Positions 33,101-44,656 of a stretch of 64,000 nucleotides of DNA are shown here, piece after piece. Made by a program: the position numbers and the translations under genes. The notes below the pieces were generated by a model. The model worked only from the letters and a program-made list of their open reading frames with translations, had not been told where the DNA came from and did no database searches. Source of the DNA: Cyanophora paradoxa (Eukaryota > Glaucocystophyceae > Cyanophorales > Cyanophoraceae); assembly GCA_004431415.1 (NCBI GenBank), contig QPMI01000005.1:1116001-1180000 (forward strand), written 5' to 3'. The first letter of the stretch is position 1; each line of letters begins with the position of its first letter.

Positions 33101-36100
33101 GCCCTTTCCTTCCCCGCTCCCGCCCCGGCCCCCGCCCCAGTCCCAGCCCCAACTCTCGCTTTAGCCCCCGCCCCCGCCCCAGTTCCCGCCCCGGCCCCCG
33201 CCCCGGCCCCGGTCCCGGCTCCGGCTCCGGTCTCGGCCCAGACGTCCGAGGACGAGGACGGGAGGGAGGAGGGAAAGGAGGAGGAGGACGAGGATGTACC
33301 CCCGCACCCGGAGGAGGAGGAGGAGGAGGAGGAGGAGCCGGCGGCGGCGGCGGGCCCCTCCCCCCGGGAGCTCCGCGTGCGCGAAGCCGTCAAGGAAGGC
33401 GTGGCCGAGGTCCGAATTCGATTGAATTTGATCCGGATCGAATTTGATTTGATCCGGGGCGGGCGGCGGCAGATGCGGGCGCGCATCCTTCCGGAGGTCG
33501 CCCGCAGCGTGGCGAACCAGCGGCAGCGGGATCAGGCGCGGGCGGGCCGCCCATCCACCAGATTAGATGCGCGCGATCCGAATCTAATCTGATTTGGGCC
33601 GCAGATGCGGACCGTGCTGCTCTCTTGGCACCGCTACACCTTCCGAGAGGCTCGCGAGATGCCGAGAGGCTTTCTCTGCCTTGTCTCTCTCTGTCTCAAC
33701 TTCTCTCCGCGCAGGTGCTGCTCAAGACGCTGGCGGTGAACCTCGCCGGGCGCCTCGCGTGGATGCACATGCGCCGCGCCTTCCTCGAGTGGCGGTGCGT
33801 GGGATCAAATCTCGGATCAAATTGGCCCAAGGCCCCGAACCGCCCCTCCGCGCCGCCCACTCGCTCGCTCGCTCGCTCGCTTGCAGGGACGACGCGATGC
33901 CTGGCGGGCGTCTCGGCGTTCGCGCCGGGCCGCAGGGAAAGGACGCCCTGCGCGACGCCGCCCGCCTCGTGCGTCTCTTTGAGTCACAGAGAACGCTTAG
34001 AAGGCGGTTTCGGTCGTTTTCAGCGTGCCTGAGACCAGTGCGCAGAAGCTCGAGAACGAGTCGCTGGCGGCCGAGAAGGCGGCGGCCGACGAGGCCCTGG
34101 AGCGCGCCCGGGCCGAGCTCGCCGCGGCGCGCGAGGCCGCCCAGGTGCCTTCCCTCTCCTTTCCTTTCCTTTTCCTTCGTGTCCTTTCCTTTTCCTCTCT
34201 TTGGTTTCCTTCTCTGAATGCGAGCAGGCCGCCTCCGCCGCCCGCGCCGAGGTGGAAGCCGAGTCGGGAAGGCTGAGGGAGGAGTCGGCGCGCCTCAAGG
34301 AGGTGCCGTACCCCCCTAAGAGAGGGGCTACGGCGTCTAAAACCCTTGCCAGGACGCCGAGCGGCTTTCGGCCGCGAAGGAGGCCGCCGAGGCGCAGCGG
34401 AGGGGCCTCGAGGCCGACGCGGTACCCCCGATTCCATCTCCCTCCCCTCTCTTCGTTTTCCCGACGGGGCCGGGCGGCCAGGAGGGGGCGAGGGGCGCGC
34501 GGGAGGCGGAGCTGGCGGCCGCCCGCGATGAGGTGGAGGCCCTGGCGGGACACCTCCGGCAGGTAGGAAGAACGATCAGAAGATCTGATCTGATCTGATC
34601 TGATCTGATCTGAACCGACTACTCAGATGCACGACGAGGCGCGCGTGGCGGCGGTCGCTGCCGAGCGCCGCGAGGAGGAGCTCGCTCAGGTGACTTCCCT
34701 TCCTTCCTTCCTTCCCCTTTCTGAGCGATTTGCAGGCCCGGAGGCAGCTCGCGTCGGAGCGCGCGCGGGCCGCCAAGGCAGAGGCGGAGGCCTCCAGGAT
34801 GCGTGCCGCCCTGGCCGTCTCCTCCCCCCAGCGGCGGCCCCCCCCTACCCCCCCGCTGGGCAGCCCCGGGGCCCCTCCGCCCCGCGGGCCCGCCGAGGAG
34901 GCCGCGGCGGCCGGGGAGCGGCTGGACCGGCTCCTAGGAGGCTGCCGCGCCGACATCCTGCACGCCTCCGAGCTCCTCGAGTGGCTCTCCGGAGAGGGGT
35001 ACGCCGTTTTCGACCCTCGTACCCGCCCTTTCGGCCAAATCTTCTCGCGCCAGGGCTGCAGCGGGGGGAGACGAGACGCGCGAGTGGGCCCGCGGGGCCG
35101 CCGAGACCCTGCAGGCACGGCCCCGTACCCCCCCCCCCCCCTTCTAAAAATCAATACCCCTGAACCACCCCGCAGCGAACGGAGGCGGCTCTGCGGGACG
35201 CCGGCGACGCGGCGGCGGACTTGTCGCGTCACGCTGACGGCGCCGCGGTTGCCGTGCGATCTTCCCGTACCCCCCGCTCCATCTTCCCCCGGAATCCGAT
35301 CGTGTATTCCCCCTCGCAGGAGCAGGAGGCGTCCGAGCGCTGCGAGGCCGTTGAGGAGTCCGCGCGGGTTCGTGCCCCCTATAAACCACACCGTGCCCCG
35401 TACGCCCCTCGACCTTGTACCCCCTCAGCGGCTCGAGAGGGAGCTGGAGCAGGCCCGCGCCCTCCTCGACGTCGCGCTCTCAGCACGGTACCCCTCTCCG
35501 GCGCCCAGATCTGATTCTCCCGAACTCATCTTCGTCCCAGGGCGGAGGCGGAGCGTGAGGCTGTCGAGGCGAAGGCGCGCGCGGCCGCCGACGCCGCCGC
35601 CGCCGCTCGCTCGGCGTGCGTTAAGGGGCCGGCGTGCCTTCTCCTGTCTTCGCGCGCCTCGCCCGACGGACGCGCCCCGCGGCGCAGGGCGGAGCTCGCG
35701 GAGGCTCGGGACGAGCTGCGGGAGGCGGGGCGCGAGCTCAACGCCCGCGCCGCGCGCGTCCGGCAGCTCGAGGCCGACGTTGCTGCCGTGCGTCCTTCCC
35801 TTTCCTTTCCTTTTGTTGCCTTTTCTCTTCGTTTTTACTCCTTTTTCAGACGCGGAAGGAGGTGGATGATCGGATGGCGCGGGCGGCGGCGGCGGGGGAC
35901 GAGCTCGCGAGCACGCGCGCGCAGCTGGAGGCCCAGGCATGCGTACCCTTCCTCTTTCTTTCTTTCTTCTCGTTCCTCTTCTTTCTTACCTTTCCTTTTC
36001 TCTTTCAGGTCCGCGCCGCTGCGGAGGGCGTGGTTCGTGCCAAGCGACTCGAGGGCGAGGTACCCCCCTCGAACTACCCTCTACCCCTCCCGCCCGGAGT

Positions 36101-39100
36101 CGATCCCGCGCAGGTCGAGAAGGGGACCTCGTCGTTCTCGGCGCTCCGCTCGCTCGTGGTGGACCGCGGGGCGGCCTCGCTGGGGCGGCGCGCCCGCCTG
36201 CGGACCCTCCGGTCCGCCATGGGCGCCTGGCATGCCTGGCTGGCGCGGAGGCGCGACCTCGGGATCCGCGGGGAGGCGCTGCTCCAGCGCTCGGCGCTGG
36301 GCTGGGAGCGCGGGGCCTTCGCCGCGTGGCGCGCGGCGGCGCGGGCCGAGCGCGGGCGGCGGGAGCGGCTCGCAGGCGGCCCGCTGGGCCCGATGCCGAG
36401 GGACCGCCTCGCCTGGGCCTTGCGGACGTGGCGCGCCGCGACGAGGCGCGACGCGGCGATCGTTCGGCTGGCGCGGCGCGCGGAGCGGCGGCGCGCGGCC
36501 GAGGCGCTCCGCCGGCTCCGCGAGGCCGCTTCGGCGGGGCGGGTGCGGCGGGCGGAGGACCGGGCCCGGCAGGAGGCGGGCGCCCTCGCCCTCGCCACCG
36601 CCAGCGTCGCCGAGCTCGCCGCCCAGGTATCTGCCAATCGTCCATTTCATCTCATAGAATCTTCTAGAATCTAATCGTCCGATCACATAGAATCTAGTAG
36701 ATCCAATAGAACCTAGTGTAATTAGCGTCGCCGAGCTCGCCGCTCAGGAAGCAACCAATCTTACATCTAATCTTACGGAATCCAATCTAAACTAATTTGA
36801 TCTGTGCAGCGCTCCTCGCTGGAGGCCGAGCTGAAGGAGATGCGCGCCGCGCGCGCCCGCCGCGTCGACAAGGTCGGCCCTAGTGTCCCAAGCTAACGCT
36901 CTGACGTGCTACCTTTCTTCTTCTTCTGACTATTTCTTCTGCTACTAGGTGGAGGCCCTCGCGCTGCTCGGGGCCCCCCGGCGGCGCGCGGCGCTGCTGG
37001 GCGCCCTCGCCGCGTGGCGCGCCGGCGTCGAGGAGCGGCGGCGCGCGGCCCTCGAGGCCAGCGTCCGCGAGGCCCGCTCCGCCCTCCAGATCGTCACGGT
37101 AAATCTTCGAATCTTTGCTCTAAGAAGAAGCCTTTCAACCCTAAGAAACAACCTCCTAGCTAGAGAGGCCTCTAAATGCTAGCTTGCTAGCTTCGGAACC
37201 TTCCAGCTAGAGCCTTCTGGCCCTCGAACTCGCCGTGCGGCAGGGCGTGCTGCGGGAGTCGCAGGCGTCGCACGGGGCGCTGGAGGCGCAGCTCGGGCGC
37301 TGCGCGGCGGCGATGCGGGAGGCGGGGGGAGCCCTCCGCGCCCTCGAGCGCCGCTTCCTCCAGCTCGGCGCCAAGGTGCGGTACCCCCCGGGCCCCGACC
37401 CTTCCGTTGCTTTTCTAGGAGAGAGACAGAGCTAGAGGCGAGATGCCCTTCTCGAAGATAGAGCCGGCCCTTCCCGCCCCCGGATAGAGCCCGTGAGTTA
37501 GATAGAGCCGGAGATAGAGCTAGAGGCGAGATACTCTGGGGTCGCCAAGATAGATCCCGGCGCCAAGGTGAGAGAGGTCCTTGGATAGATGCTTGGTAGT
37601 TCCTTCCAAGGAGCCGCCCCGCCCCGCCCCGCCCCGCCCCGCCCCTCACGCCCCTCACTTACGCCCCGCGCCCTCGCCACAGAACCCGACGGACGCGCTG
37701 CGCGCCTACATCCGCCGCGACCTCGACTCCTGCCTCGGCCAGGTGCCGTACCCCCCTATCTCCCCTCCCCCCCCGCTCCTTCGCTGACTAGGACCAGCTG
37801 GAGAGGCTGGGGCGCATCCTGGGCGAGCGGGGCGGGCGGGCCCAGCCGGAGGAGGGCGAAGCGGGGGCGGGCGGAGGAGAGGGGGGGGCGGAGGAGGGCG
37901 CCGCCGACGGCCTTCCTCCGCCTCCTCCGCCCCCCGTCCCTTCGGCGGCCGCCGCGGAGGCGGTCCTCGCCGCCGGCGGGCTCGCTGAGCGCCTCGCGGA
38001 GACTCTCCAGGTACCCCCGGCCCATCTCTTCCCCCCCTCTCTTTTTTCCCCTTAATCCCGGGTACAGCTCTCTGAGGCGGTCTGCGCTCGGCTGCCGGCG
38101 ACGCGGCCGGCGGCCTCTCCCCCCCGCGGGCCCTTCCGCGTCCTCGCCAGCCCGCGGGGCCCGGTACCCCCGAACCGCGACCTCTCCGATTCGGTACTTT
38201 CTGCTCCTGTACCCCCGAGCGCCCTCCCTTCGCGAGGCCTGACCTCTCGTGTCAGGACGACGACGCGCCGACGCCGCCGCTGGTGCCTCCCGCGGAGGGC
38301 GCCGGCGCGTGGGCAGGCGCCTCTGGCCCCGTGGTCAGCGAGTCCCTCGTCCTGTGCGAGGCCGATACCCCCTCCCCGCGCGCCCGCCAGGCCCCCTCCC
38401 CCCCCTCTCCCCGGCCGCCCTCCCGCCCGCCGCGGCCACCGCCGCGGCGTACCCCCCCGCCATGTCCCCTGGCCGCACGCCGGCCCCCGATCACGACGAC
38501 GGCACGGGTACGGTCATCTTCTTCGACGGCCGGGAGTGGACGAACCGGAGCGCGCCCGGTACCCCCTCGCAGCCGCCGCGGTCGGGGCCGCCGGGCGCGG
38601 GGGCCGCCCTCACGGGCGAGACGCCGTACCGCGCGCGGCTCATGCGGCGGGTGCTCGATTCGTCGGACGAGGAGGAGGAGGACGAGGATGCGGCGGGCCC
38701 GGGGCCGGGCCCGGGACGGGCTGTACCGGCTGTACCCCTGGAGCCCCGCGGAGGCTCGGCGGCGCTCATCGAGCGCACGCGGCAGCTGCTGAGCCGGCGG
38801 CGGGAGCCGTCCGCCGGCCCCACGGACGAGGAGGAAGACGAGGACGGAGCGGATGACGGGTTACCGGCCTCGCTCACGCGGCCCCGGCGGCGGGCGGCCC
38901 GGCGGACCGCCGCCAGCTCGGGCGGCGAAGAAGGCGGCCCGGCGGGCAGCAGCGGCGGCGAGGGCGGCGGCGGCGGGCGCGGGGCCGCGAGCTACGCGCG
39001 GGCGGTGCGGGCGGCGGCGAAGGAGGAGGCGGCCGCCACGCGCGGGCGCGAGCGGGAGCGGGAGCGGGATGGACGCGCGGCCGGCCGGCCCCAGCGCGGC

Positions 39101-40181
39101 GTCTCCCCCAGCGACGATCTGATCGCGCGCACCCGCGAGGCCCTCTCGCGGCGCCGCGGCCAGTCGCCCGGCCCTGCGCCCCCGCTTCCCCCGCCCCCAC
39201 CGCCTCCGCCTCCGCCCGAGTCGGCCCGCTCCTCCTCCGAGAACGTGGCGGCGGCCATAAGGAGGGCCCTCGGAGACTCGGCCCTTCAGGCGGCGCAGCG
39301 CCGGGCCGGCCTCAACGGCCGCGGCAGCGGTGGGGGCGATCGCGACGATCGCGAGCCCGCCTCCAGGGCCTCTCAGCCCTCCCAGCCTCAGCCGCGGGGC
39401 CGGCCCCTCAGGCCAGAAGAGGAGCGTCGGCCGCAGCAGCAGAGGAAGAGGCGGGAGGAGGAGGAGCCGCATATGAGGCGCAGGCCCGACAAGGAGAAGG
39501 AGGAGGACGAGAGGCGGCGGGAGGAGTACCACGACATGCTCCTCCGGCGCCGCGAGCGCCGCCTTCGCTCCGTGTTCGGCGTCTGGCGTGCATACGCCGA
39601 CGTCGTGCGCCGTACCCCCCTCCCTTTTCCGCTAACCCCGCCCGGCCTCGCTGACTCGCCCTGGGGCGACAGAAGCGGCAGCAGGCCCCGGCCGCGGCGG
39701 GGGTCGAGACCGCGTACCACGTCCCCGTGTGGTCCTCGCCCCCCTCCCGCTCAGGCCTCCGCTGGCGGTTCGCCCGCCTCCGGACGCGCGCGGCCGGCGC
39801 CGATTTCTAAGCTCTCTGTTGCCGCAGGGCCGGCACCGACGCGAACCAGCGCGCCGCCATCCTCGCCTCGATCTCCTCACAGGCCCGCCCGCTCGCTCCT
39901 CCCGTTTCTCTTTCCAACGCCCAACTAACGTCCGTCCGCAGGGCTCTTCCAGTGGTCGGCATCGACTGCCTAAGGACCCGGCGCGGGTCGGGGCGGCGCT
40001 GGGTATGGGCCCCACGGAGCTCGCGAGGCTGCTCACATCAGCGGAGATGGAGGCGGCGGCCGCGGCGCTGCGCATGCAGCGGGCGCGCACAGGGCGGGCC
40101 GGCGCCGCCGGCGAGGAGGCCGCCGGCGCACACGCGTCGCCGGGGCGGGCGCGGCGCCGGGCGCCGAACGCCTCTTTCTAA
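30167..40181 (+). CDS. Giant disordered / coiled-coil protein with Sfi1-like Trp repeats
   Basis: Modelled as one gene of about 40 exons; two adjacent genes cannot be excluded. It starts at ATG 30167 (MPPQPVRRTQAALRRAQLGD). Scattered aromatic-Trp-Arg motifs of the Sfi1 (centrin-binding) style occur: AFFGWRAV (about 30225), CFLFWRIYA (about 30715), LLSWHRYTF (about 33620), AFLEWR (about 33780), AMGAWHAWLARR (about 36220), GAFAAWRAAAR (about 36315), ALRTWRAATRR (about 36420), ALAAWRAGVEE (about 37005) and VFGVWRAYAD (about 39575). The stretch 30900-33300 is Pro/Ala-rich with acidic patches (DEDEEDEPYSG, EDEDEEEDDVPPED) and repeated RRPS sites. The stretch 33400-37380 is mostly coiled coil read from many small exons. 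A basic/acidic disordered region (38640-39520) precedes the last exons, and stop TAA is at 40179-40181. A basal-body or cytoskeletal scaffold is likely, by inference from the repeats. Confidence 0.65.
31937..32230 (+). repeat. Repeated RRPS(R/L)(D/E)GSE protein motif
   Basis: Within the giant scaffold gene the motif PQRRPSRDGSE or a close form occurs at about 31940, 31990, 32070 (RRPSPVA), 32120 (SRPSLDGIE) and 32187 (QRRPSLEGSE). RRxS is the classic cAMP-dependent kinase target. The DNA repeat is imperfect, so the protein motif appears to be what is conserved. Confidence 0.75.
36601..36747 (+). repeat. Echo of an exon end inside the next intron (giant scaffold gene)
   Basis: The exon end encoding SVAELAAQ (36601-36626) recurs at 36723-36747 with one or two changes. 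The shared CCAATC a few bases beyond shows that the copy included the intron start. In the echo the donor GT is lost (CAG followed by GAAG). Confidence 0.8.
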
Positions 40182-40540
40182 AACTGTCAAGGCCGTCGTT
40201 TCAATGTAGAATTCCATAGCATCCGAGCTGCGTCGGCGCGCGCGACCAAGCGGGATCCTCAGCAGAGCCTAGAAGTGCCGGGCGCAAGCGGGCGCAGGCT
40301 CTAAGCATGAAAGCAAGGCTGGGGTCGGTGTGCGTCGCGCACGCGCACGGAGGAGCCAAGAGTGCTTGCAATTGGCACTCGTTGCTGCTTTCGGGGGTAG
40401 GGAGGTGCCCGAGTTCCTTCCCCCCGCCGGTACCTGTACCCGGTGGTGATTGCGATAGACTGACTAGGAGACTCGACTCCGGTACAAGCCGTCATTTGTC
40501 TTAGCGCCCCGTTCGTCGCCAGCTCTCCCCAAAAGCACAA
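40182..40540. promoter_or_regulatory. Intergenic region upstream of apcC
   Basis: 359 bp between the stop of the scaffold gene and the apcC start, both on the plus strand. It should hold the 3' end of one gene and the promoter of the other. The leader just before the ATG is AAAAGCACAA. No clear promoter motif is seen. Confidence 0.5.
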
Positions 40541-41089
40541 ATGGCGTTCACCACCACCTTCTTCGGCGCTAAGCCCGCGGCGTCCGTCGCCCGCTTCGAC
40601 ACTGCCGCCGCGCCCGCGGCTGCTCCCCAGCAGTCCGGCATTGAGATGTCGGCCCGCAAGTTCAAGGTGACCGTCGTCATGCCCGCGAAGAAGACCGGCG
40701 AGATCCGTGACCAGACCAACGCCCTGTTCACCGTGCGTTCCGCCGCCGCGCGCCGGAGATTTTTCGCAATCGCCAGGCAATCACCGCGGCTGACCGGCTT
40801 GTTCGATGCAGAACACCTACTACACCAAGTACGTCGACTTCACCAACTGGTTCCAGGAGCAGCAGAAGATCCAGGTTCGTCGGATGGTCGGATCGCTCGC
40901 GTCGCGCCCCCGTCTCGCCGTGCTGACGATTGCCGCGCTCGCGCACTGTCGAGCAGAAGGCCGGCGGCAAGATCCTCAAGGTCAAGATCCAGAACGGCAA
41001 CCGGTGGACCGTCGGCAACGTGAGTCACAACCGACCCGTGTAACCGCCTTGCGTCGGCAGCGGCTGACCGGCTTGTCTCGCAGGCGTAA
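40541..41089 (+). CDS. apcC: Phycobilisome core linker, ApcC type, nuclear-encoded with plastid leader
   Basis: Small linker that caps allophycocyanin in the phycobilisome core. Four exons join cleanly: 40541-40732 (64 codons), 40812-40874 (21), 40957-41019 (21) and 41084-41089 (Ala plus stop TAA), 107 residues in total, all introns phase 0. The leader MAFTTTFFGAKPAASVARFD is rich in Ala, Ser and Thr with early Phe residues, as in glaucophyte and red algal transit peptides. The mature part starts near MSARKFKVTVVMP. It carries the CpcD/ApcC-domain core NTYYTKYVDFTNWFQEQQKI then KAGGKILKVKIQNG, which matches cyanobacterial ApcC closely (NTYFTK...NWFREQQRIQ...GGKIVKV). CpcD itself lacks this pattern. 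The mature length of about 65-68 residues fits ApcC. The introns share CTGAC-type branch sites. The call is firm; which apcC paralogue is unknown. Confidence 0.93.
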
Positions 41090-42134
41090 GCGTTCCCGTT
41101 GAGATCTTTTTCCTTTCTCCTTCCCTTCCACGAGGCTGCCCCCCGATTTTGGTGTCTTAGTCCGCGATGTGTTCTGGCAGTCAACACATCGTGGAGGCTA
41201 TCGCATAATACTTGCTGCAATTGTAAAGAATTAGGATCTTTTTGACGCGCGACCTGCCCAGCCCCCGAGCCTCGTAGGGCGGAGCAGGTCGTGGGCGCTT
41301 GGTGGTTCTAGAACTTTCTTCGAACGGCGGGAGAGTGGGGCTGGATGCTGTGGTCTTCTTACTCCTCCCATCTAGCTTCTCTTTCTTCTGTGGACCGCCG
41401 GCCAGGCCGGACGCTGCGCCTCGAGATCCATAGATTCACCCTTGCATCAGCTTGCAGAGTGGCCTGATCGAGATCAAGTATCTCTCTCTCTCTCTCTAAA
41501 CTGAGCATGCACAGAAGCGTCTCCCTCACCTTCTGATTGCATACGCACGTATCGAAATGGATCGAGCGTTTCACCTTCGTGGAGTGGACTCGGGTGTTGC
41601 GCGCTATGCGCCCCAGTCTCTCTCGGCGCCGGCCCGGGGCCTGCAGGACATGCCGGAGTCCCTCGGGGCCTGCGCCGGGCCCGAGCCCGCCATAGCCATA
41701 TATATAGCCACCCGCCCTAGGCCCCACCCCGGCCGGTGAGCCCGCCCCTAAGCCTGACAGGGCCTAGTCGATCCCTCGATTCCGAACCCGAGCGCCCTTG
41801 GGGCACTGCGGCATGTAGTAATGATGCCATGATTAGAGAGCTGCAGCTGCCCGGAGCGGGGCCCCCGCCCAGGCATGCATCTGCAGGGCTGCCCAGCGCC
41901 GCCCAGGGCCCCCGCGCTCGAGCCTCGGAGGCCGCGCCGGCGCCAGCCGCCCCGCCACTGCCACCGGCCAAGAAGGGCCGTGGGCGGGGCCCACGCCGCA
42001 GGCCATACCGTAGTACGATAGAGAGCGCGCCAGACCGCGGTCCGCCTGCTCGATCGCGAGCCTCGAGGAACGATACGATCAAATTCAAATAATCCGACTT
42101 CAGTTCAAATTCAAATTCAAATTCGAAAAATCAG
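41090..42134. other. Tail-to-tail spacer between apcC and the LPA3-like gene
   Basis: Just over 1 kb with no credible gene. The apcC 3' UTR is T/C-rich. A (TC)n microsatellite lies at 41481-41497. A run of short AT-rich direct repeats (CAAATTCAAATTCAAATTC) at about 42104-42123 borders the next gene's stop and reappears in its last intron (about 42273-42298). Confidence 0.6.
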
Positions 42135-43871
42135 TTAGCGGGAGAGGGCCTTGAAGAAGGAGGAGAGGCCGGAGAGGAGCCCCCCGGAGCGGCCCTGCCC
42201 GGGCGCCGCGCTGTTCAGGATCTCTTCGATCCGGTCCGACGCCGGCTTCTTCTCCTCCTGCGATCGAATTCGGTTGCGAATTCAAATTCAAATTCAAAAG
42301 CTCGAGGGCTCGGGGCTCGGACCTCCGCGATGAGGCGGTAGTCCTCCGGCTCCTCGATGTGCACCATCCAGTTCCGGGGGTAGATCTTCAGCAGCGCGTA
42401 GTTGTTCACGGCCTGGCATGGGCGAGGGATATCAGCGCCGCGGGGGGTGGGGCGCGCGCGCGGCCAGGGTACCGTACCTTTACGTAGTAGGCCTGCTCGA
42501 ACGTGTTGAGGAACCTGTGGGGAGGTTGCAGGCGCCGCGCGCGCACGCGCGTGAGCGAGGCGTGTGTGCGCGTATGCATGTGCGAAGCCCGCGACGTCGA
42601 GGCGCGCGCACCGCTCGCGCAGCTGCCGCGCCGCGTAGCCGATACCGACGACTTGGAGGTCCTGCGCGCGGCGTCGGCGTGCGCGTCGCCGAGCGGCGGG
42701 CCGGCCGACCGCGTACGCACCTCGAGGTTCGGGTTGAAGATAATGACCGGCCGCGCGTTCGGGAGGGGCTGCGCCCGCGTCAGCCCCGCGCGCGCACGGC
42801 AGGGGCCCCGCCCGCGGCCAGAGCACCTGCTTGGTTTCGGGGTCGATGGGGCACATCTGGTTCACGATCTCCTCGACCTCGTACACCTGCTCCGCGGCCG
42901 TCGCTCAGCGGCGCTCAGCGGCCCGCGGCGCGGCAGGGGCGGCAGGGGGCGCGAGCCTGGTACGAGTCCGGAGCGACGATGAGCAGCGCCGTGTCCTCCT
43001 CCTCGAGCTTGTCGCCCACGGCAGCGACGCGGAACGGCGCGTCGCCCTCCCATTCCTTCCGGGCAAGCGCGGCCGCGCCGGCGTCCTGCGCAGCGCATCC
43101 TCGGCGGGCGTGCCGGCGGCGCGGCCCGCGGCGCGCATGCTGATCGCACCGGCATCATGACCTTCAGGCCGGAGCCGAGGGGCTCGAAAGCGCGGGCGTA
43201 CTCGCGGACGATGGGAACTGCGGCACAACAGCGTCGGCGGCGCGCCAACGCTGCGGCGGCACGGGCCGCGGGCACACTCGCAATCTTAAGGCCGCCGAAG
43301 GTGTTGAGCAGCTCCGGCAAGAAGATCTCAACCTGCAGGCGCAGCTTGCCTTCGTTGAAAGGTGCACGGGAGACGGTCAAGGCGCGCGCGGCAGGAGAGG
43401 GCGGCGAAAGCTGCAGCGGTGCGGAGCGAAGGATATCCGACTGGGTCGCAACCTTCGCTTGGAAAACGCCCTCCTCGAGGGAGCAGGGCATGCGGATGTC
43501 GATTGTGCCGTCCTCGTTCAGCGGCTGGACCGGACCGCCCTCTGCATGCCCGCTCGTCACGTGATCAAGAGGCGGCCGCTCGACGCCGGACCTCGCAGCG
43601 AGCGGTAGAACTCCTCATACTGCGCGTCCGGCTCCACTTCGCATCGAATCGCGGGGCGGGCGGCCGCACGCTGCACGAGGCGCGCCCGGAACTGGATGCG
43701 GCCGGCCGAACCGGAGAAGAAGGCGCTGGGCGCGAGCCGGCGGCTGGAGCCAGCCGCAGCGGAGGGCCCCGCTGCCGGCTGCCGGCTGCAGGTCGTGCCG
43801 GTCGTCCGCTGCACGCGCGGACGCTGCGCGGTCGGGGCCGCCAGCGGGGCGAGGAAGGCGGCGCCGGACAT
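42135..43871 (-). CDS. Plastid DUF1995 protein, LPA3-like (photosystem II accumulation factor)
   Basis: DUF1995 proteins such as plant LPA3 help photosystem II assembly in the plastid. The start is ATG 43871: MSGAAFLAPLAAP opens a basic, Ser/Ala-rich leader with an early Phe, and QYEEFYRSLR follows. Exons then read IDIRMPCSLEEGVFQAK (about 43490), KLRLQVEIFLPELLNTFGGL (about 43345-43285) and PIVREYARAFEPLGSGLKVM (about 43215-43160). DAGAAALARKEWEGDAPFRV (about 43085-43025, DUF1995 hallmark) and EEEDTALLIVAPDSYQ come next. The rest is VYEVEEIVNQMCPIDPETKQ (about 42885), PLPNARPVIIFNPNLE (about 42765), IGYAARQLRER, FLNTFEQAYYVK, NYALLKIYPRNWMVHIEEPE (about 42395) and a last exon ending in LLSGLSSFFKALSR, stop at 42135. 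The motif order matches the family. Some junctions, such as after GVFQAK, are not resolved. It is head-to-head with the hybrid kinase gene. Confidence 0.85.
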
Positions 43872-44656
43872 TTCGATTAGATACCCGGCGCCAGAGGCCA
43901 ATCGTACCCCTAGATTTCGGGAATCCTGCGTTCGCAGGCGGCGGTTGCTCAGTTGAATTTGGCAGTTACGAGGACTTCGGAAGTTCGTTCGGATCCGGAA
44001 TCCGGATTCGAATTCCGGGCGCGGCGCCGGCTGCGCACGCAGCGCAGCCGCTCGAAATTTTAATCGTTACACGTAAATTTAAGAAGAGAAAACAAAAAGA
44101 GAATTCGAACGTTTTTTTTAACGAAGCGGCCTTCGGAGCGGGCGCGAATTCGAAATCGCCACGCGCGAACGAAGCACGCGCGCGGAGCTGCAGCTGCTGG
44201 CCTCCGTGGCCTGCCACAGGTTGCCGCAGTGCCAGGCCTGGCCATCCATGGCCAGTGACCACATAGATCGCACCATTCGCGAATGATCATGAAGCATTCA
44301 GTGCTTCTTTTGAGCATCCGTGGACTGTAGTATCGGCCGAGGTACCGGTGAGCACTTGAGAGCATCGATAAACAACGCGCGCGGTGACTGCCGGGCCGCG
44401 TCGCTTGCGAAGGGGCCGCTTCCAAATTCGCAGGTTTATAGTTAGAAGCCTTGATCGCTGCTGACGCAGTGAGCAGCTGCACTTTTCTGCGCCGGCCTTG
44501 CGTCGGCGCTTCAGCCTGGCCGCCGCCGCGCGTCTGTGCCGCAGGCACCTTCAAGGCTTGGTCCAAGCCCATGGTCAGCCCATCGATATCGTTAGGCATA
44601 GCGTAGTCGGTGGGCTGTAGGCTGCCCTGAGGCGCGCGCTCGCGCCTGCCGTCGGC
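43872..44656. promoter_or_regulatory. Divergent region between LPA3-like gene and hybrid kinase gene
   Basis: 785 bp between divergent start codons. It contains a self-complementary cluster at about 43990-44018 (GGATCCGG, AATCCGGATT, GAATTC words) and an AT-rich patch at 44060-44135. A minus-strand ORF covers most of it (about 200 codons), but it has no recognisable motif and is discounted. Confidence 0.5.

Noticed and set aside
40301-40780. Minus-strand ORF opposite apcC
   Set aside because: It overlaps the apcC leader exon, which is supported by exact exon phases and strong ApcC similarity.
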